Positions 27,251-35,892 of a stretch of 36,010 nucleotides of DNA are shown piece after piece. The notes under the pieces were generated by a model, which had not been told where the DNA came from, made no database searches, and saw only the letters and a program-made list of their open reading frames with translations. Numbering within the stretch: the first letter of the stretch is position 1; every line of letters starts with the position of its first letter. Source of the stretch: Flavobacteriaceae bacterium (GTDB taxonomy: Bacteria; Bacteroidota; Bacteroidia; Flavobacteriales; Flavobacteriaceae). Location of the stretch: the NCBI GenBank assembly GCA_015490835.1, contig WFXA01000174.1, positions 1 through 36,010 on the forward strand. The letters are read 5' to 3'. Made by a program: the position numbers and the translations under genes.

Positions 27251-29709
27251 AAAGTGATTATTTTATAGATGTCTTATTGCCCATTCCGTTAAAGCAAAGC
27301 TTTACCTACCAAGTAAATCAAGAACAGGCAGCAACTTTACAAACCGGAATGCGCGTTGCCGTTCCTTTTGGGAAATCTAATATCTATACCGGAATTGTAT
27401 TACGCGTTCATCAACAAACACCCGAATATAAAACCAAACCCATAGACCAGATCTTAGATGAATTACCCATTATTACGCTTACCCAACTTAAACATTGGCA
27501 ATGGATTGCTTCGTATTATATGTGTACGTTTGGCGAAGTTTTACGTGCTGCCTTACCAAATGCCTTTTTATTGGAAAGCGAAACCGTAGTACAACTGGTA
27601 TCAACTAAAGCAATAGACGAGAAAACACTATCAGATGACGAATTTTTGGTTTACGAAGCATTAATACATCAATCTAAAATTCATGTAAATGAAATAAAAT
27701 CTATTTTAAATAAAAATAATGTAGTTGGAATTTTACAGAAATTGCTTCAGAAAAATATTATTGAAATTGAAGAGACAATTTTTGAAAAATACACGCCTAA
27801 ACTAAAACGGTATATTAAACTTTCATCAAACTATTCTTCAGAAGAATCCTTACGAGCTTTATTAGAAACGCTTTCGGCACGAGCAAATAAGCAAAAAGAA
27901 GTGCTAATGACCTTGTTTATGATGCAAGCTCAAAATAAAAAACCAATTGGCTCAATAGAATTACAAAAAAAAGCAAATGTTACGGCATCGGTATTAAAAA
28001 CGTTACTAAAAAAAGAAATTTTAGAAGAATATTATATAAAAAAAGATAGAATTGAATACCAAGGCAAAGCACCTCAAATGCTTAAATCACTTTCTGAAAA
28101 GCAAGAACAAGCATTAACCAACATTAAAGCTTCTTTTAAAACGCATCAAACCAGTTTGCTTTATGGCGTTACCTCCAGCGGTAAAACCGAAATTTATGTT
28201 TCGTTAATTAAGGAAATGTTGGAAGCAGGTAAACAAGTACTCTATATGCTTCCTGAAATTGCCCTTACTACACAACTTATATCTCGATTAAAACATTACT
28301 TTGGAGATAAATTATCTGTTTATCACTCTAAATATTCGCTAAACGAAAGGGTAGAAGTATGGAACAATGTTTTGTATAACAAACCCAAAGCACAACTAAT
28401 TGTAGGTGTACGTTCCTCTTTGTTTTTACCATTTAAAAACTTAGGATTTATAATTGTAGATGAAGAACACGAACCCAGTTACAAACAATACAATCCAGCT
28501 CCACGGTATCACGCCAGAGATAGTGCCATTGTACTTGCCGGACTGCATCAAGCAAAAGTATTATTGGGCTCGGCTACTCCCGCAATTGAAACTTATTTTA
28601 ATGCCAATGAGGGCAAATACGGTTTGGTACGTCTATCTGAACGTTACGGAAAGGTTTTACTGCCCGAAATAGAACTGGTGAATATTAAAGACAAACACAA
28701 AAAGAAAAAAATGACCGGTCACTTTAGCGACCGATTGCTAGAGGAAATGAATTTGGCTTTGTCTAATAACAATCAAATATTGCTGTTTCAAAATCGCAGA
28801 GGTTTTTCACCTGTTGTAGAGTGTACTACCTGTGGTATTTCACCTCAATGCAAAAATTGTGATGTTAGTTTAACCTATCATAAATTTAAAAACGAATTAC
28901 GATGTCATTATTGCGGGTATCATATTCCTATGCCTCACAGTTGTTCGGCGTGCGGAAGTCCTACACTAGACACAAAAGGGTTGGGTACAGAACAAATAGA
29001 AACCGAGTTAAAACAATTGTTTCCAAATAAATCCATTGCTCGAATGGACCAAGATACCATGCGCCGTAAAAATGCGTATTCCAAACTCATTGATGCTTTG
29101 GAAAATCAAGAGATTGATATTTTGGTAGGAACGCAAATGTTAGCCAAAGGCTTGGATTTTAGAAACATCAGTTTAGTAGGAGTGATGAATGCCGATAACC
29201 TGCTAAACTTTCCCGATTTTAGAGCACACGAACGCAGTTTTCAGTTATTGTTGCAAGTAGCAGGTAGAGCAGGACGTACCGAAGAAAGAGGGAAGGTGTT
29301 AATACAAACGTACAATCCGTATCATCAAATATTACAGCAGGTAAGTGCCAATAAATATGAAGAAATGTATGGAGAACAAGTACAACACCGCTATCAATTT
29401 AAATATCCTCCGTTTTATAGATTGATAAAAATAACGTTTAAGGATAAAAACTTTTCAAAAGTTCAAAAAGCATCCTATTGGTTTGCAGAAGCATTAAAAA
29501 AGAACACTACCGGAATAGAATTTTTAGGACCCGAAAGTCCGCCTGTGGGTAGGGTACGAAACTTGTTTATCATTAATCTTATGGTAAAAATACCCAAAAA
29601 CAAACCGCTAAAGCAAGCAAAACACACCATAACGATTATAGAAAAATCGTTCTTGGCAATTAAAGAGTTTTCAAGTGTGAAGTTGGTTTTGGATGTGGAT
29701 TTTTATTAA
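27244..29709 (+). CDS. priA: Primosomal protein N' (replication restart helicase)
   Basis: LLYGVTSSGKTEIYVSLI Walker A, VDEEHEPSYKQY, Zn-binding CTTCGISPQCKNCDVSLTYHK...CHYCGYHIPMPHSCSACGS. Confidence 0.97.
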   Translation: MLKSDYFIDVLLPIPLKQSFTYQVNQEQAATLQTGMRVAVPFGKSNIYTGIVLRVHQQTPEYKTKPIDQILDELPIITLTQLKHWQWIASYYMCTFGEVLRAALPNAFLLESETVVQLVSTKAIDEKTLSDDEFLVYEALIHQSKIHVNEIKSILNKNNVVGILQKLLQKNIIEIEETIFEKYTPKLKRYIKLSSNYSSEESLRALLETLSARANKQKEVLMTLFMMQAQNKKPIGSIELQKKANVTASVLKTLLKKEILEEYYIKKDRIEYQGKAPQMLKSLSEKQEQALTNIKASFKTHQTSLLYGVTSSGKTEIYVSLIKEMLEAGKQVLYMLPEIALTTQLISRLKHYFGDKLSVYHSKYSLNERVEVWNNVLYNKPKAQLIVGVRSSLFLPFKNLGFIIVDEEHEPSYKQYNPAPRYHARDSAIVLAGLHQAKVLLGSATPAIETYFNANEGKYGLVRLSERYGKVLLPEIELVNIKDKHKKKKMTGHFSDRLLEEMNLALSNNNQILLFQNRRGFSPVVECTTCGISPQCKNCDVSLTYHKFKNELRCHYCGYHIPMPHSCSACGSPTLDTKGLGTEQIETELKQLFPNKSIARMDQDTMRRKNAYSKLIDALENQEIDILVGTQMLAKGLDFRNISLVGVMNADNLLNFPDFRAHERSFQLLLQVAGRAGRTEERGKVLIQTYNPYHQILQQVSANKYEEMYGEQVQHRYQFKYPPFYRLIKITFKDKNFSKVQKASYWFAEALKKNTTGIEFLGPESPPVGRVRNLFIINLMVKIPKNKPLKQAKHTITIIEKSFLAIKEFSSVKLVLDVDFY

Positions 29710-29752
29710 TAGTCAGGCTTGGTATTACCTTTATATCGCACGAGTTGTATCT

Positions 29753-32191
29753 TTAAAAACCGCCACTGTTACCCGATTTTTCATCTTGATCTCTTTTCTT
29801 TCGGGATTTGGCTTTATAATTACTGCCGCCAAACCGGTAAGAAAGGTTAACGTTTACGGTGTTGCTTTCCCAGTTAAATACTCCGGTAGAAGGAAAAGGA
29901 TTGCTTCTTGTAAAACCAAATCTCATCGTATTAAAAATATCGTTGTAGTTTATGCTAAAAGTTCCTTTTCTTTTCCACAGGCTGTAACGAGCGCCTATGT
30001 TTACAAGATACATAGGTATTGTATTAAACTGCAGTCCTTTGGTTCTGCCTCGATACATCGCAAAGGCAGATAGAGATAATTCTTTGCTAATCTTAAAGTT
30101 GTTAAACATTCTAATGTTCCACACTACATTATCAACCGATATAGTTTCGGTTACAATATCTTCTAAAGTAGGATTGTTTCCTTGATTGTTAAGCCTTTCG
30201 GTGATGCCTTTTTGAGTTTGCGAATACAAATCAAAACTTCCGTTTAGCATCCACCATTTTGTGGGTCGGTAGGTGCCGGAAAGTTCGACTCCAAATGCAG
30301 TTGTGTTGTCAAAATTATCATAAGCAAGTATTACCTTGTTTAAGTCGGTTTTATCTATAAACAATGCGCGGTTTATTTCGTCCTCAATAATCCTGTAAAA
30401 AACACCGGTTGTGATGTTTCCGCCTTTTAATTTTCGGGTGTAATTTACTTCTACCGAGTTTGTAAATTGAGGTCTTAGGTTACTGTTTCCAAATGATGAA
30501 ATTAAAGGCGTGCTCCATTCTCTTATCGGATTTACTTGTGAGATACCCGGTCTGTCCACACGGCGACTAAAGCTGACTTGATATTGGTTTTTTTCTGAAG
30601 GATTATAAGTTACAAAAGCACTGGGATATATTTGAGAATAATAATTTTCAAACGAACGGACAGCACTTGTGTCAGCAGTAACCGCAACGGTTTCTGCTCG
30701 TAATCCTAATTGGTAATTCCATTTCCCGAGTTGCTTTCCATAAGTTGCGTATATGCTGTATATATCTCGTTTGTAAGTAAACGCTGTGCTTGGCGTTGGA
30801 ATTAAATCGCCGTTGCTGTTAAAGCTAAGTCCTGTAGAATTATAATCGATGTTGGTTTCAAATAATCTTGCTTCCAACCCGGCTTCTATCTTATCGGTTT
30901 CAGATATGGGATTTATATAATCTAAATTTATGGTAGTGCGCTCTCTTTTTGTATCAACAAAATCGTCATAATTGGGAAACGCCGAAGCACCCGAAAAGCG
31001 AAAATTACCTTCTTGATTTTCAGAAAAGTTATTATAGTCGGCTTCCAACTCTATATTGTGTCCTTCTTCGTTAAAGTCGTGTTTGTAATCAAAATTGTAT
31101 TGTGAGGAAGTGTTGTCTCTATATTGAAGAAAACGCTGGTCTTGATTTAAAGAGGAAACGGGATATATGATATTGGTAAGTGCGTCTGTATTTCCTTCAA
31201 AAATATTTTGATTGGTAAAAACCGAAAAGGTGTTTTTTTTATTCAAGTAAAAATCCATTCCTATTTTAAAAAGGTTGGATTTGGTGTCTGATAGAAATTT
31301 GAATTGTTGGTCTATCTCGTCAATGGGTCTATATACGTTACCGTATCGTTCATTTTTTGAAACATTATTTCCCCAGCTTCCGTAAAAGTTTAATTTTCCG
31401 TTACGGTAATTTAAGTCTATGTTGCTGTTAAACTTGGCTTGTTCTTCGTAGGTTAATCCTACATCCATATTTCCGTTAAACCCTAATTTTGTGTTTTTGT
31501 GCAAGATAATATTTATTATTCCGCTCATTCCTTCCGGGTTGTATTTGGCAGAAGGATTGGTGATAAGTTCTATTTGTTTGATAGAAGTAGAAGGAATTTG
31601 TTTTAATAATTGTGCAATTGGCACATTAGAGAGTTTTCCGTCAACCATTACACGCACGTTTGGATTTCCTCGCAAGGAAAGTTCGCCGGTTTGTTGGTCT
31701 ATAGAAACCGATGGAAGATTGTTCATAATGTCGGAAGCAGTAGGTCCCGAAGTAGTTAAATCTTTTCCAACAGTAATTACTTTTCTATCTATTTTTTGTT
31801 GAATGGTGGATGTTTCGGCAACCACAACTACCTCGTCCAATGCTTCAGCATCTTCTTCAAGAAAAATTTTGCCCAAGTTTACTTTTTTATTTTTTTTAGT
31901 TATTTCTATAGTTGAAGAATACGTTTTATACCCAATAAATTGAATGGAAACTTCGTATTTTCCTTCCGGAATTTTAGCAATATAAAACTTTCCATCATCA
32001 TTAGTGATACCTCCTGTAACAACTTCTTCTAATTGATTTTTTAGTACAACTGTTACATACGGAATGGGTTGTTGAATTTTTCTATCAATAACAATTCCGG
32101 TAAGGATTCCTTTTTTGTCTTCTGCAGGACGATTGGATGCAATGGATGTGATGGAGTATAAAGCCATTGCAAGGTATAGAAGTTGCTTCAT
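29753..32191 (-). CDS. TonB-dependent-receptor-like outer membrane beta-barrel protein with N-terminal carboxypeptidase-regulatory-like domain
   Basis: GILTGIVIDRKIQQPIPYVTVVLKNQ... CarboxypepD_reg-like; plug NLPSVSIDQQTGELSLRGNPNVRVMVDGK; beta-barrel to the C-terminus. Confidence 0.9.
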   Translation of the reverse strand: MKQLLYLAMALYSITSIASNRPAEDKKGILTGIVIDRKIQQPIPYVTVVLKNQLEEVVTGGITNDDGKFYIAKIPEGKYEVSIQFIGYKTYSSTIEITKKNKKVNLGKIFLEEDAEALDEVVVVAETSTIQQKIDRKVITVGKDLTTSGPTASDIMNNLPSVSIDQQTGELSLRGNPNVRVMVDGKLSNVPIAQLLKQIPSTSIKQIELITNPSAKYNPEGMSGIINIILHKNTKLGFNGNMDVGLTYEEQAKFNSNIDLNYRNGKLNFYGSWGNNVSKNERYGNVYRPIDEIDQQFKFLSDTKSNLFKIGMDFYLNKKNTFSVFTNQNIFEGNTDALTNIIYPVSSLNQDQRFLQYRDNTSSQYNFDYKHDFNEEGHNIELEADYNNFSENQEGNFRFSGASAFPNYDDFVDTKRERTTINLDYINPISETDKIEAGLEARLFETNIDYNSTGLSFNSNGDLIPTPSTAFTYKRDIYSIYATYGKQLGKWNYQLGLRAETVAVTADTSAVRSFENYYSQIYPSAFVTYNPSEKNQYQVSFSRRVDRPGISQVNPIREWSTPLISSFGNSNLRPQFTNSVEVNYTRKLKGGNITTGVFYRIIEDEINRALFIDKTDLNKVILAYDNFDNTTAFGVELSGTYRPTKWWMLNGSFDLYSQTQKGITERLNNQGNNPTLEDIVTETISVDNVVWNIRMFNNFKISKELSLSAFAMYRGRTKGLQFNTIPMYLVNIGARYSLWKRKGTFSINYNDIFNTMRFGFTRSNPFPSTGVFNWESNTVNVNLSYRFGGSNYKAKSRKKRDQDEKSGNSGGF

Positions 32192-32313
32192 AAGTTGTTA
32201 TCCTCTTGTTTTTGGTTAATGTTTTTAAGACTGCAAAGAAAAAATTATGTTACAAGAATAGCAGTAATTTAACAAAGATTAACATTTTTTTACAAAACTA
32301 AGAGATACTAAAA

Positions 32314-32339
32314 ACCCGCTTCAAAGAATCGAAGCGGGT
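32314..32339 (-). terminator. Intrinsic terminator downstream of the sodium:solute symporter
   Basis: Minus strand ACCCGCTTC-GATTCTTT-GAAGCGGGT followed by TTTT; 9-bp perfect stem. Confidence 0.75.
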
Positions 32340-32487
32340 CTATCACTTTACTGCTTTATTAACACTAACCATCAACGTAAAAAAAGTACAGTAAAGTAGT
32401 TATGTTTTCTTTATTATGAGACGTAAAAATACTATAATTGTTACATAAAAACGGAATTTTTAACAAAGTATTATAAAAAAAATAACA

Positions 32488-33945
32488 TTATTTTTTTCGA
32501 ATAAGATACAAACCGGCAAAGGTAAACAAAGCATTAAGACCTAAAAGTTCAAAACTAAACTGATAGCCGTTAAATAAGTCTTGTGAATAGGTATTGAGCA
32601 AATAACTTAAAGCCACCGAAAGCAAACAGATAATAAATACATAGTTTTCTTTTACTTTATAACGTGTAAAAATCCCGAAAAAGAAAAGCCCAACCAAAGG
32701 ACCGTAGGTATAAGATGCAATGGTAAAAAGACCTGTGATAACATTCATTTCCAAAACCTCGTTAAAAAGTACCACAATAACCACCAAAATTGCCGAAACC
32801 ACAATATGAACTCGCTTTCTTAATTTTTTTTGTTGTTCTTTTTTACGTTTTTCGATATCTAGAAAATCTACACAAAATGAAGTGGTTAAAGAAGTTAATG
32901 CCGAATCTGCACTAGAATATGCAGCAGCAATAATTCCTAAAATAAATACCATAGCTAACGGAATGCCCAAATTACTTTTTACAGCAATCATAGGAAAAAG
33001 CAAGTCGGTACGACGTATGCCATCTGCAACGGGAACATCTAGCCCAAACTTTGAAGCATAAATATACAATAACGCACCTAGTAGCAAAAACACAAAATTT
33101 ACCGCAACCAGTAAACTTATCATAGTGAGCATGTTTTTTTGTGCATCCTTAAGATTTCTGCAGGTAAGGTTTTTTTGCATCATATCTTGGTCTACTCCGG
33201 TCATTGCAACAGTAATAAAAATGCCGCCGAGAAATTGTTTTATAAAATACGACTTGTTGTTAAAATCGTCAAAGAAAAATATCTTATTGTATTGTTTTAA
33301 TTCTTCAGAATGAAAAAACTCCATAAAACTCCAACCTATTTTTTCATTGATAAAATAAATAGACATCACTACCGCCGAAAGCATAAAAAAGGTTTGTAAC
33401 GTGTCTGTAAAAACAATGGTTTTAATCCCGCCTCGATGGGTATAAATCCAAATAAGTAAGATAGAAAAAATTACCGTAATAACAAAAGGAACGTCCCATT
33501 GTTCAAAAATTAAATACTGCAAAGCCAATGCTACCAAAAAAATACGAAAAGCCGCTCCAATAGTACGAGAAAGCAAGAAAAAAGCAGCTCCTATTTTATG
33601 TGAAGTACTTCCCAGCCTATCATCAAGGTATTGATAAATAGAAGTTACATTGTATCGGTAATAAATAGGAAGCAAAACATAGGCTACAATAAGAGTCCCG
33701 AAAATATATCCGAAAACCATTTGCATATACCCAAATTTTTGCACTTCAACCGTGCCGGGAACACTTATAAATGTGACTCCGGACAGTGTGGCTCCAATCA
33801 TCCCAAAGGCTACTAATAACCAAGGAGATTGTTTATTTGCTTTAAAAAACGCTTCGTTACTATCGTCTTTTCCTGTAAAATAAGAGATTAAATATAGTAC
33901 TAAAAAATAACCTCCAATAAGGAGCAGAATAGTAATGGGTTGCAT
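32488..33945 (-). CDS. Sodium:solute symporter family protein
   Basis: 485 aa polytopic; [58 protein letters not shown] signature. Confidence 0.93.
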   Translation of the reverse strand: MQPITILLLIGGYFLVLYLISYFTGKDDSNEAFFKANKQSPWLLVAFGMIGATLSGVTFISVPGTVEVQKFGYMQMVFGYIFGTLIVAYVLLPIYYRYNVTSIYQYLDDRLGSTSHKIGAAFFLLSRTIGAAFRIFLVALALQYLIFEQWDVPFVITVIFSILLIWIYTHRGGIKTIVFTDTLQTFFMLSAVVMSIYFINEKIGWSFMEFFHSEELKQYNKIFFFDDFNNKSYFIKQFLGGIFITVAMTGVDQDMMQKNLTCRNLKDAQKNMLTMISLLVAVNFVFLLLGALLYIYASKFGLDVPVADGIRRTDLLFPMIAVKSNLGIPLAMVFILGIIAAAYSSADSALTSLTTSFCVDFLDIEKRKKEQQKKLRKRVHIVVSAILVVIVVLFNEVLEMNVITGLFTIASYTYGPLVGLFFFGIFTRYKVKENYVFIICLLSVALSYLLNTYSQDLFNGYQFSFELLGLNALFTFAGLYLIRKK

Positions 33946-34147
33946 AGAATTTATGAGTATTTAACTTGGATGCAAAATACATAAAATTTTATTTAATAAA
34001 AGCCAACATTTTATTATATTTATGATAGGTTTAATGACCCAAGTTACAATGATTTTATAGAAACTAAATGTCTGTGGGATATTTAACATAATAGAGAATT
34101 ATAGCTATCAAATAAATTCTGAACTTGATAAGCCGTAATTTCTTTTA

Positions 34148-34197
34148 ACATAATTGTTGACGATATAGACCTAAAGGCACTATATCTACAATTATGT
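34148..34197. repeat. Interrupted inverted repeat (long hairpin) in non-coding DNA
   Basis: ACATAATTGT-TGAC-GATATAG-ACCTAAAGGCA-CTATATC-T-ACAATTATGT: 10 + 7 bp arms, 4/1 asymmetric internal loop, 11-nt loop. Confidence 0.7.
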
Positions 34198-34234
34198 ATA
34201 AATAGCCTGAAATACTGCTATACAGAAATTACTA

Positions 34235-34272
34235 TATATTTGTACTATAATGTTCTGCGTTATGTAACTTTG
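34235..34272 (+). promoter_or_regulatory. Orphan overlapping promoter-like motifs
   Basis: TATATTTG at 34235-34242; TTG (34240-34242)-N22-TAACTTTG (34265-34272); no plus-strand ORF follows before 34915. Confidence 0.35.
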
Positions 34273-34291
34273 CTTGGGTAAAAAGCAAAGT
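34267..34291. repeat. Inverted repeat / hairpin
   Basis: ACTTTGCTT-GGGTAAA-AAGCAAAGT, 9-bp perfect stem. Confidence 0.6.
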
Positions 34292-34416
34292 ATATTAGTT
34301 TTACAGCTACTGAAAAAAATCTACTAAAAAGTTTATTTACAAAAGTAATGGAACACTTATTTTGAGCTAGGGCAGAAGCGTTGGTGCAAAATGTGTGTGG
34401 AATGGTTTTTAAAAGT

Positions 34417-34761
34417 TTATTTTTTACTTTTTAGCAACTCTCTTAAAAATAATATTTCTTCTTTTAAAGTATTAACATGTTCTTTATCTGCATTAATGAT
34501 GGTGTCTACATTATAAGCTTGAGGGCTATCATTATTATGTTGATTAATTATTTTGGCAGATTTTTCGTCGAACAAATAAGCAACGGTTATATCTAAAATT
34601 TTGGCAATTTTTTGTATTTTTGGTGCGGTTAGTCTCGAATCACTTTTTTCTAATCTACAATAATTGGATTGTGATATTTCTAACTCAAAAGCCATAGCTT
34701 CTTGAGAGATGCCTTTAGTTTCTCTTATTTTTCTAATTCGGCTACCTATTTTATTATTCAT
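34417..34761 (-). CDS. Xre-family helix-turn-helix regulator with C-terminal coiled-coil-like tail
   Basis: MNNKIGSRIRKIRETKGISQEAMAFELEISQSNYCRLEKSDSRLTAPKIQKIAKILDITVAYLF; ATG 34761 preferred over the TTG at 34803 used in the track. Confidence 0.88.
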   Translation of the reverse strand: MNNKIGSRIRKIRETKGISQEAMAFELEISQSNYCRLEKSDSRLTAPKIQKIAKILDITVAYLFDEKSAKIINQHNNDSPQAYNVDTIINADKEHVNTLKEEILFLRELLKSKK

Positions 34762-34814
34762 AATATGAATTATTTTAAACGTAAAAGTAATATTATTATT
34801 CAAAATATAAATTA
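34751..34814. repeat. Two near-identical 22-nt direct repeats, 42-bp offset, at the 5' end of the HTH gene
   Basis: 34751 TTATTATTCATAATATGAATTA vs 34793 TTATTATTCAAAATATAAATTA (20/22 identical). Confidence 0.7.
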
Positions 34815-34845
34815 AAAATCTTAAAAAAATATAAATATTGCGCCG

Positions 34846-34861
34846 TGTAACTTTTGTTACA
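34846..34861. promoter_or_regulatory. Candidate operator palindrome in the divergent intergenic region
   Basis: TGTAAC-TTTT-GTTACA, perfect 6-bp arms, about 53 bp upstream of the leader-peptide ATG. Confidence 0.45.
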
Positions 34862-34914
34862 TAGTGGATGCCGAAAAACTAAAGAGTAGGTAAAACTAAA
34901 ATAATAAAAATATT

Positions 34915-35109
34915 ATGAAATTAACTTTAGACGCTCTTAAAGAAAGAGCAGATGCAGTAGCATCAGAAGAATTATTAAACTCTATTTCAGGAGGAACAGA
35001 GAATGCTTGTCATGATACTTTGCCAGAGCCCGTATTACCCCATACAGGAAATCCAATTGTAGATCCTATTACAGGACTTATTTGGTGGTGGGATTTACTA
35101 ACTGAATAG
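34915..35109 (+). CDS. Double-glycine-leader peptide precursor (bacteriocin/RiPP-like), 64 aa
   Basis: MKLTLDALKERADAVASEELLNSISGG | TENACHDTLPEPVLPHTGNPIVDPITGLIWWWDLLTE; typical GG cleavage-site context LLNSISGG. Confidence 0.75.
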   Translation: MKLTLDALKERADAVASEELLNSISGGTENACHDTLPEPVLPHTGNPIVDPITGLIWWWDLLTE

Positions 35110-35131
35110 TGAGAAACCAAATCTGTAAAGA

Positions 35132-35168
35132 CAGAATAAGACGATTATCTTTTAATCGTCTTATTTTG
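35132..35168 (+). terminator. Strong intrinsic terminator after the leader-peptide gene
   Basis: AATAAGACGATTA-TCTTT-TAATCGTCTTATT 13-bp perfect stem, extendable by G-U, A-T and C-G pairs (35132-35168), with T-rich 3' arm. Confidence 0.8.
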
Positions 35169-35235
35169 TGTACAATAATGCTAATTGATTAAAAAAACTA
35201 TACTTAAAAGTTTAAATACTATATTTCTATAAATA

Positions 35236-35892
35236 ATGAAGATAATAAAACATATACTATATACTTTAGCTTTTATCTCAATAGCACTTATAGCTATTTA
35301 TTTATATACAAAGGGTGTTTTAACCACTTTAATTAGTGATAAATTGACTATTAGGGATGAGTTTTATTTGCATATAAAGAAAGAGGCAGGTTTTACTTTC
35401 TATATTATTGTTATAGTTTTATTTGTTCCCATACTTGAGGAAGCACTTTACAGATTAGGTCTTAAATTTTCAATAAATGGCGTAGCAGCATTATGTTTGG
35501 GTATTAGTTATTCGGTTTATTTATTTTTTCAGCCAAGTGATATTAACTGGAAGAATCCATATGTTTTAATAACATTTTGGAGTGCTTTTATTTTTACCTT
35601 TTTTTTATATCAATTTTTATTAAAAAAGCATCAATCATTTGTCATAAACTTCTATAAAAGAAACACAAACTTAATAATTCTTGTATCAATAATTTCCTTT
35701 GCATACAGTCATATAACACTTTATGGGCAACAGGATCTAATAAATAATTTATTTCTCAGTCCATTGATACTTCTCCCTTATGTTATTGCTGGTGCATTAT
35801 TTTCCTTTTTGCGAATTAAGTTTGGATTTTGGTATGGTGTTTTAGGGCATATTTTTTGGAATTCATTGGTATTTTACCTATCTAATTATTAA
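35236..35892 (+). CDS. CPBP family intramembrane glutamic endopeptidase (CAAX/bacteriocin-processing type)
   Basis: 218 aa polytopic; motif 1 EEALYR, motif 2-like SFAYSHITLYG, motif 3-like GVLGHIFWNSL. Confidence 0.85.
   Translation: MKIIKHILYTLAFISIALIAIYLYTKGVLTTLISDKLTIRDEFYLHIKKEAGFTFYIIVIVLFVPILEEALYRLGLKFSINGVAALCLGISYSVYLFFQPSDINWKNPYVLITFWSAFIFTFFLYQFLLKKHQSFVINFYKRNTNLIILVSIISFAYSHITLYGQQDLINNLFLSPLILLPYVIAGALFSFLRIKFGFWYGVLGHIFWNSLVFYLSNY

Noticed and set aside
29693-30073. 126-aa plus-strand ORF after priA
   Set aside because: Largely antisense to the outer membrane beta-barrel gene; overlaps the priA end; no recognisable domain.
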